A stretch of 29,997 nucleotides of DNA, taken from positions 1-29,997 of the forward strand of contig JAHEDF010000005.1 of NCBI GenBank assembly GCA_024641365.1, in the 5' to 3' direction. The translations under genes and the position numbers were made by a program. The first letter of the stretch is position 1; each line of letters opens with the position of its first letter. Source of the DNA: Planctomycetota bacterium (GTDB taxonomy: Bacteria; Planctomycetota; UBA11346). The notes under the pieces are model-generated. The model searched no databases, was not told the DNA's origin, and saw only the letters and a program-made list of their open reading frames with translations. Shown here piece after piece: positions 24,842 through 29,997 of the stretch.

Positions 24842-25076
24842 AGAACAAAAGCTGTGGTGGAACGCTGCGTATTCGCGGAAGCTCGAAAGCTAGGCATATA
24901 GCGATGTTCAAGCAAATATAGCGATGAATCTGGAAAAGCTGGCTTTTGCAAACCACTTGTCTGTTGGACTACCATTTGTAGCGTCCCCCAGCTTTTACAC
25001 GACGATCCTTGGCCCTTTGGCGGTGCTTCGCCTTTGGTGTTACTGGGGTTAGTCGGTAACTGCGTTGGAGCCACTT
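24842..25076. other. 235-base divergent region between the kinase and carA
   Basis: It carries the promoters of both genes. ATATAGCGATG occurs twice, at 24896-24906 and 24916-24926, a 20-base spacing close to two helical turns. Nearer carA are GGCG-gtgctt-CGCC and GTTAC...GTAAC inverted repeats that could form a small leader structure. No attenuator with a T-run is seen. Confidence 0.4.
25067..25070 (+). promoter_or_regulatory. Ribosome-binding site that sets the carA start
   Basis: GGAG lies 6 bases before the ATG at 25077. The in-frame TTG at 25065 overlaps this site and cannot use it, so the ATG is the start. Confidence 0.75.
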
Positions 25077-26219
25077 ATGTCATCTACATCCACCGCTCGT
25101 ATTGCCTTTGCTGATGGATCAATTTTTCATGGTCGTGCTGTGGGAGCGGTTGGCACCATTGGTGGTGAAGCCGTCTTCAATACAGGCATGACTGGATACC
25201 AAGAAGTTTTGACTGATCCAAGTTATCGCGGCCAAATTGTTACCATGACCTATCCTGAAATTGGTAATTATGGAGTTGCTCCAGAAGATATGGAAAGTGA
25301 TCGCGCACAAGCGGCTGGATTTGTTATGCGTCAATGTTGCGACCAACCATCAAATTTTCGTTCACGTGAATCGTTACCTGAATTTTTACGCCGCTCTGGC
25401 ATAGTTGCGATTGATGGGGTGGATACACGCGCCATTACGCGAAAATTACGCGTGAGTGGTGCCATGAACGCTGTTATAAGCAGCGAAGGATTTAGCGACT
25501 CAGAATTAATTGAAAAAGCGAAAGCCCAACCGTCGATGGCTGGTTTAGATTTAGCCAGTGATGTAGGTACAAAATCGGTGTACGAATGGGATGAAGCCAG
25601 CGATCCGGCCACTTTTGGTCCAGTATTGGGCGGTGTTGCGTTACCACGTGTAGCGCATGTCGTCGCTATCGATTTTGGTATTAAAAGAAATATATTACGT
25701 TTACTGAAAGCATGTGGATTTAAAGTAACGGTGGTTCCGATTAGTCACTCAGTGCAAGATATTATGGCTCTTAAACCAGACGGATTATTTTTATCAAATG
25801 GTCCAGGTGATCCTGCTGCGGTAACTGCAGGTATCAATACAGTGAAAGAATTAATTAATAGTGATTTGCCCTTATTTGGTATTTGTTTAGGTCATCAAAT
25901 CTTATCACTCGCCTATGGAGCCTCGACTTATAAATTAAAATTTGGTCATCGTGGTGCTAATCATCCCATCAAGCGTTTAGAAGATGGTGCGGTAGAAATA
26001 GCCAGCCATAATCACGGTTTTTCAGTAGATCCAAAATCATTACCTACCGGTCTACGTATGAGTCATATTAATTTAAATGACCAAACGTGTGCAGGCATAG
26101 CACATGATAAAAAGCCACAATTCAGTGTACAATATCATCCCGAAGCTGGACCAGGTCCGGCGGATCCGTTGTATTTATTCCGACAATTTCGCGATAATAT
26201 TCGTAAACGAATGGCTTAA
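25077..26219 (+). CDS. carA: Carbamoyl-phosphate synthase small subunit
   Basis: CarA is the glutaminase subunit that supplies ammonia to the large subunit CarB for carbamoyl phosphate, used in arginine and pyrimidine synthesis. The 380-residue protein has the N-terminal CPSase small-chain domain (FNTGMTGYQEVLTDPSY, DGVDTRAITRKLR). A class I glutamine amidotransferase domain follows, with the catalytic Cys270 in GICLGHQ and His354/Glu356 in QYHPEAGPGP. All key residues are present. carB is not adjacent in this window, and the next gene converges on it, so carA is transcribed alone here. Confidence 0.97.
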   Translation: MSSTSTARIAFADGSIFHGRAVGAVGTIGGEAVFNTGMTGYQEVLTDPSYRGQIVTMTYPEIGNYGVAPEDMESDRAQAAGFVMRQCCDQPSNFRSRESLPEFLRRSGIVAIDGVDTRAITRKLRVSGAMNAVISSEGFSDSELIEKAKAQPSMAGLDLASDVGTKSVYEWDEASDPATFGPVLGGVALPRVAHVVAIDFGIKRNILRLLKACGFKVTVVPISHSVQDIMALKPDGLFLSNGPGDPAAVTAGINTVKELINSDLPLFGICLGHQILSLAYGASTYKLKFGHRGANHPIKRLEDGAVEIASHNHGFSVDPKSLPTGLRMSHINLNDQTCAGIAHDKKPQFSVQYHPEAGPGPADPLYLFRQFRDNIRKRMA

Positions 26220-26244
26220 AAGAACGGTTTAGTTACTCGCATAA

Positions 26245-27432
26245 TTAGTGAGTTAATCCTGCATATGCGGCAGCTTGGAAGGCGCGTCGTACGTCGCTAT
26301 TGTCAGAATTTGGAAAATTTTGTCGTTGTACCAGTAAGACATAAGCAACGCCTTTCACCGGATCGATCCAAGCCTGAGTACCATATGCGCCACCATGGCC
26401 AAATGATCCTGCGGATAAATATTCACTGACGCCCTGTGGTTCTCGAACTACGCACACGCCTAGTCCCCAACCATTACCAGGTGTAAAACCAGTTTGTAAT
26501 TCGCCACTTTGTAGGGAGCGCATTTGTTTCATCGCAGCTGTACTGAGCAATGTTTGTCCGTTGTGGGTGCCCTCATTTAGCAATAATTGACAAAATCGCA
26601 TATAATCACTGGCCGTTGAAAAAAGACCGCCATTGGCTGCGGGGTAATGACCACTATTTTGCGGGTCGAAATCTTTCGGTAATGAAGCTACTAGTAAAGA
26701 ATCTCCCTCTTTTTTATACACAGTTGCTAAACGTTTTTGTAATTCGGTATTGGGATAAAAAGTTGTATCCACCATTTGTAAGGGATCAAAAATACGTTGT
26801 TGTAGAAAAATTGGAAATGAAGTTCCGGATACAATTTCAACAATACGACCGAGTGAATTCATACCTGATTGACAATAGGCCCATTTAGCACCAGGAGTAA
26901 ATTTAAGCGGACGCGAGGTGAATCCCGGAATGAGATCAGCTAATTTTTTTGCAGCTGATTTTTCTTCACCAGTTGATTCAGATAATCCGCTCGAATGAGT
27001 TAATAAATGATGCAGGGTAATGGTTTGTTTTTTACCGTCGGCTGTCGCTAATTGGGAAAATTCAGGAATATATTTTTCGACGGGATCGGTGACCGATAAT
27101 TTCCCTTCATCCTGTAACATTAAAATAGCAGTTGCCGTGATCGGTTTTGTCATCGACGCAATCCACATTACTTGATCTGTCTGCATTGCACGATCAGTGG
27201 CAATATCAGCGAGGCCAACAGCACTCAGATGTGCTACTTGTGTTTTGGTAATAACACCTGTCACGGCGCCGCTGATTTCATGCTTTGCAATCATCACCGT
27301 CATCGCCGCATCAATAGCAGGTATGGACAAAGTACTTGTAGCACGGGCAGATGAACACGATGTCATGACGCAGGTGCAGCTAAAAGAACAAAATATCATG
27401 ATGAGTAAATGAGTTCTGAAAGTAAGCATCAT
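26245..27432 (-). CDS. Serine-hydrolase lipoprotein (class C beta-lactamase family)
   Basis: The 395-residue protein belongs to the beta-lactamase/esterase PF00144 family. The catalytic SxxK is SMTK (93-96) and the conserved Tyr is Tyr186 in YCQSGMNSLG; a C-terminal FGHGGAYG stands in for the KTG-type loop, as in many EstB-like esterases. The N-terminus is a hydrophobic signal ending VMTSC, so Cys26 may be lipidated. The family includes esterases, D-aminopeptidases and PBP-related enzymes; resistance to beta-lactams should not be assumed. The first ATG (27432) has AGGA about 7 bases upstream. It converges with carA, 25 bases apart. Confidence 0.9.
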   Translation of the reverse strand: MMLTFRTHLLIMIFCSFSCTCVMTSCSSARATSTLSIPAIDAAMTVMIAKHEISGAVTGVITKTQVAHLSAVGLADIATDRAMQTDQVMWIASMTKPITATAILMLQDEGKLSVTDPVEKYIPEFSQLATADGKKQTITLHHLLTHSSGLSESTGEEKSAAKKLADLIPGFTSRPLKFTPGAKWAYCQSGMNSLGRIVEIVSGTSFPIFLQQRIFDPLQMVDTTFYPNTELQKRLATVYKKEGDSLLVASLPKDFDPQNSGHYPAANGGLFSTASDYMRFCQLLLNEGTHNGQTLLSTAAMKQMRSLQSGELQTGFTPGNGWGLGVCVVREPQGVSEYLSAGSFGHGGAYGTQAWIDPVKGVAYVLLVQRQNFPNSDNSDVRRAFQAAAYAGLTH

Positions 27433-27906
27433 AAAGAATTCCTAAAAAAAGAATGGGTAAAAAAACGTGTGCACTATTTTGATCAATACTTACAAAATCT
27501 AACCAGGTCCAATTTGCCGTCATGGTGATGTGATCCAGTCGTATACCAGTAAAGAACGAACTCATGTGAGATGTGTAACAATAATTATCAACAGAATAAA
27601 GTCGTGTTTCTGGTATTAACATACGCATAGAAGTGGCAATAATGATTTACCTACCTAATCGAGTAGGGTGGTGGGAAATGTCCGGTAAATGACAATTTTG
27701 CACCAGAGATACACACACTATATTGACAAGTTGTGAGGTAATCACGCTCACCTGTCGTGTGAGTAGCTTTCTAGTCAACGATTGTCGTGCTAAACAGTTA
27801 TGTTTTGCGTGTACCGCGCTAACAACATTGCGGTGTGGCGTGGACTTGAGTTGTCTGTAAAGAAAGCTCACCTCCGCTTTGGCTATTATCATTGAAAGGA
27901 ATTCCG
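27433..27906. other. 474-base non-coding region before the DUF3500 gene
   Basis: No convincing gene is present. It contains TTGACA at 27723-27728 without a matching -10 and several small inverted repeats: CCTAC/GTAGG near 27650, CTCAC/GTGAG (27747-27763), and AAAGC/GCTTT close to the gene. These could fold a long leader, but none is followed by a T-run. The minus-strand hydrolase promoter must also lie here. Confidence 0.5.
27895..27900 (+). promoter_or_regulatory. Ribosome-binding site that sets the DUF3500 start
   Basis: AAAGGA lies 6 bases before the ATG at 27907. The upstream in-frame TTG at 27892 lies before this site and is unlikely to be used. Confidence 0.75.
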
Positions 27907-28965
27907 ATGTTTGCGACTGCTTTACTCGCCACTGTACTTGCTGCGGTACCACCCGATGGCAAAGGATATGTTCCAGCACCAAGCGATGAGGGCGCATTAA
28001 TTGCTGGTATGGTTGAAGCGGCAAAAGCGTTGGCCGAAGTGTTGCCTGCTGAAGAACTCAAACTGGCAACTTTTACCTATGGTGGAAAAGAACATAAGTT
28101 TTGGCATTACGTTCCAACGCCACTATTAAATAATCCAGATGCTGTCGGTAGTTCATACAAACCATACGGTCGTTTTGGTGTACCAGTTGAAAAAATGAGT
28201 CAGCAAGCAATTGATCGTTTACATCATTTAATGCGTGTCTCTTTATCGATAGAAGGCTATGATCGCTACGTCCAGATTATGCGCCTGGAAGGGAAGAGCG
28301 ATCCGCAATTAAGTGAGTATGGCCTTAACCGTTCTGCGACCTCCAAACCAGGCGGCGGCATTACGTGGTATCACGTATCATTATTTGGTAATATCGGTGA
28401 GGGTGATTGGGGTTGGCGTTTAGAAGGTCATCATTTTAGCTTAAGCATGGAAGTATCAGGTGGAAAACTACGTTTTAGTCCGGTAATGGTTGGTTATAAT
28501 CCGTGGCCACAATTACCGCGTGCCAACGTTGAAGCAGCAAAATTATTCTCGCTTTTAAGTGCAGAACAACAAAACCAAGCGCAATTAGTGAAAACATCAC
28601 CGGACAAGGAAATTCCAAAAGATATTAATCGTGTACCTGGGCGTCCCGAACCAGTCGGTGTCAAACTAGGTGCTTTAAGTCCAGCAGCTCAGTACGCGTA
28701 TAATCGTTTAATTGACGAATATATTGGACAATTTCCTGATGCAGCGGTTTCAGCGTTACGTGCAAAATTACAAAGCGAAAGTGCAGAATCCTCATTAGCT
28801 TGGTACGGAACATTGGATCACTCCAAACCGTATTTTATTCGCTTACAAGGTCCAAGCTATTTAATTCAAATGCGTCATAATGGAGTAGAAGCGAGTGGTT
28901 ATGTGCATGGACATTTAAGTTTTCACGATTTGACCGTCGCAACCGGCTCTAATCCATTACCATAA
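27907..28965 (+). CDS. DUF3500 domain protein, probably exported
   Basis: The 352-residue protein starts with a short hydrophobic segment, MFATALLATVLAAV, which may be a short signal peptide. DUF3500 follows, with the hallmarks WRLEGHHFSLSMEVSGG (from residue 170), PVMVGYNPWPQLP, a Gln-rich central segment and a C-terminal YFIRLQGPSYLIQM that ends in a His-rich tail (GYVHGHLSFHDL). DUF3500 proteins are common in Planctomycetota, Bacteroidota and others and have no established function; the paired histidines (GHH) suggest metal binding, which is inference. The ATG is fixed by AAAGGA. The gene is single, with a long leader and a strong terminator shared with the converging aldose epimerase gene. 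Confidence 0.85.
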   Translation: MFATALLATVLAAVPPDGKGYVPAPSDEGALIAGMVEAAKALAEVLPAEELKLATFTYGGKEHKFWHYVPTPLLNNPDAVGSSYKPYGRFGVPVEKMSQQAIDRLHHLMRVSLSIEGYDRYVQIMRLEGKSDPQLSEYGLNRSATSKPGGGITWYHVSLFGNIGEGDWGWRLEGHHFSLSMEVSGGKLRFSPVMVGYNPWPQLPRANVEAAKLFSLLSAEQQNQAQLVKTSPDKEIPKDINRVPGRPEPVGVKLGALSPAAQYAYNRLIDEYIGQFPDAAVSALRAKLQSESAESSLAWYGTLDHSKPYFIRLQGPSYLIQMRHNGVEASGYVHGHLSFHDLTVATGSNPLP

Positions 28966-28977
28966 TAAATTAGATTC

Positions 28978-29015
28978 AAAAAAAGCTGTTCGGAGGAATC
29001 CGAACAGCTTTTTTT
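28978..29015. terminator. Bidirectional intrinsic terminator
   Basis: The 17-base arms at 28978-28994 and 28999-29015 are perfectly complementary around a GGAA loop. The A-run on the left and the T-run on the right make it work in both directions. It lies between the convergent DUF3500 and aldose epimerase genes, so it can end both transcripts. Confidence 0.95.
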
Positions 29016-29034
29016 ATGGGATTGCAACAAAATA

Positions 29035-29997
29035 TTATTGCGCAGAAAAACGATAAATGGTTTGCGAGGTAAAGGTTTTCCCGGGACGTAAAACGGTACT
29101 GGGAAATGTTGGTTGATTAGGTGAATCTGGGTAATGCTGCGTTTCTAAGCAAAAAGCAGAGCGGTAACTATAGATTTTTCCACCTATACCGCGTAGCTGC
29201 TGATCACGAGGAGCATCAACGGCGGGCAAAAAGTTTCCTATGTACAATTGTACGCCGGGCTCTGTGGTTAGTACCTCTAAAATACGTCCAGTTGTCGGTT
29301 CAGTAATTTTAGCGGCTAATACTAGATCAGTATCATTAATACGGTCGATGACAAAATTATGATCATAGCCACCACCAAATTGCATTTGTTGATGGCTGTC
29401 GTTGACGCGCTCTCCGATTGTATGCGACTTGGTGAAGTCAAATGGCGTATTTGCCACAGGTTCCAATTTTCCGGTTGGAATTAAACCGCTGTTAACAGGC
29501 GTATAGTGACTCGCATTTAAAAATAATTGATGTGCTAAAATACTTCCATTTCCTGCACCGGCTAAATTAAAATAACTATGATTGGTTGGATTTAAAACCG
29601 TTGCTTTATCAGTAGTTGCTTCATAGGAGATGAGTAAAGCATTGTCAGGCGATAAAACGTAAGTGACGGAAATAGTAAGTGTTCCTGGGTATCCTTCTTC
29701 GCCATCTTTTGAAATATACGTCATACGCACGCCTTGGCCCCCAGGACTAACAGGCAGCGGTATGGCTGACCACACAACTTTATCAAAGCCAACTAAACCA
29801 CCATGTAATGAACATGGCTTATTATCAGGGGTATTATTAGTGGCTAGAGAATAAGTTTTTCCATCAAGTGTAAATGAACCATTGGCTATACGATTCGCAT
29901 AACGCCTAGCAATACAACCGAAGTAGGGAGATTTGCCAGGGGTGGTATAATCGGACAGGGAATCAAAACCCAATACGACATTATCCATTTTACCATC
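29035..29997 (-). CDS. galM: Aldose 1-epimerase, 5' end outside the window
   Basis: GalM interconverts the alpha and beta anomers of aldoses such as galactose and glucose. The visible 320 codons contain YFGCIARRYANRIANG, CSLHGG, the catalytic His in NPTNHSYFNLAG, GGYDHNFVI, and the catalytic Glu in FCLETQHYPDSPNQP. The frame runs to the end of the window as DGK before MDNVVLGFDS, which in the family is internal (PDRxGKxxNVVLGFD), so the ATG at 29988 is not the true start. About 40-60 N-terminal residues are missing, and whether it is exported cannot be seen. Confidence 0.95.
   Translation of the reverse strand, partial: DGKMDNVVLGFDSLSDYTTPGKSPYFGCIARRYANRIANGSFTLDGKTYSLATNNTPDNKPCSLHGGLVGFDKVVWSAIPLPVSPGGQGVRMTYISKDGEEGYPGTLTISVTYVLSPDNALLISYEATTDKATVLNPTNHSYFNLAGAGNGSILAHQLFLNASHYTPVNSGLIPTGKLEPVANTPFDFTKSHTIGERVNDSHQQMQFGGGYDHNFVIDRINDTDLVLAAKITEPTTGRILEVLTTEPGVQLYIGNFLPAVDAPRDQQLRGIGGKIYSYRSAFCLETQHYPDSPNQPTFPSTVLRPGKTFTSQTIYRFSAQ

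Noticed and set aside
26245..27432. Antibiotic-resistance beta-lactamase
   Set aside because: The SxxK plus YCQ and HGG pattern fits the broad esterase/peptidase branch of the family; nothing in the context supports resistance.
27380..27628. 82-codon frame on the minus strand upstream of the serine hydrolase
   Set aside because: It overlaps the hydrolase start in another frame and has no recognisable features.

Overview
The window looks like chromosomal core and near-core DNA of a Gram-negative-type bacterium with moderate GC content. The best guess is a member of the PVC superphylum, most likely Planctomycetota. That guess rests on an FAD-dependent oxidoreductase with an N-terminal beta-rich module, a secreted EF-hand protein with Arg/Pro/Glu/Gly/Asp repeats, a DUF3500 protein, a moxR-DUF58-transglutaminase cluster and a surface-glycan glycosyltransferase cluster. 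It is inference from gene content; there is no rRNA or other taxonomic marker here. I see no tRNA, rRNA, CRISPR array, phage gene or complete insertion sequence.

Layout. 1-3.75 kb (+): an FAD-dependent oxidoreductase, then a tightly overlapping trio of an ApbE-like flavin transferase, a membrane-anchored protein with flavodoxin-like features and a three-helix DUF4405-like cytochrome b protein. 3.76-5.23 kb (-): a DASS/SLC13 anion transporter. 5.24-5.72 kb: a long non-coding stretch with several predicted RNA hairpins. 5.72-6.88 kb (+): a secreted EF-hand repeat protein with a clear terminator, then a YjbQ-family gene. 6.90-7.04 kb: an inverted CGCAGAG-type repeat. 7.06-13.96 kb (-): a run of genes read in the order HAD-like protein, moxR, DUF58, TgpA-like transglutaminase, thyA, folA, trpD, with four-base overlaps between moxR, DUF58 and the transglutaminase. 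14.1-20.1 kb: a surface polysaccharide/LPS-type cluster of GT4, asparagine-synthase family, GT4 and GT2 genes (+), with a convergent GT4 (-). 20.4-20.7 kb (+): a small secreted PepSY-like protein with a terminator. 20.8-24.8 kb (-): a CHASE-PAS hybrid histidine kinase. 25.1-26.2 kb (+): carA. 26.2-27.4 kb (-): a serine-hydrolase lipoprotein. 27.9-29.0 kb (+): a DUF3500 protein ending in a bidirectional terminator. 29.0 kb to the end (-): aldose 1-epimerase, cut by the window edge.

How the genes fit together. thyA and folA form the dTMP/tetrahydrofolate recycling pair. moxR-DUF58-transglutaminase is a recognised envelope-associated module. The glycosyltransferase block probably builds a lipid-linked or LPS-core-type glycan. 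The least explained parts are the ApbE/flavodoxin-like/DUF4405 trio, which reads as a small flavin-haem membrane electron-transfer unit, and the structured non-coding region at 5.33-5.72 kb. Most of the rest is ordinary housekeeping or accessory metabolism, and I do not claim a clear new system.
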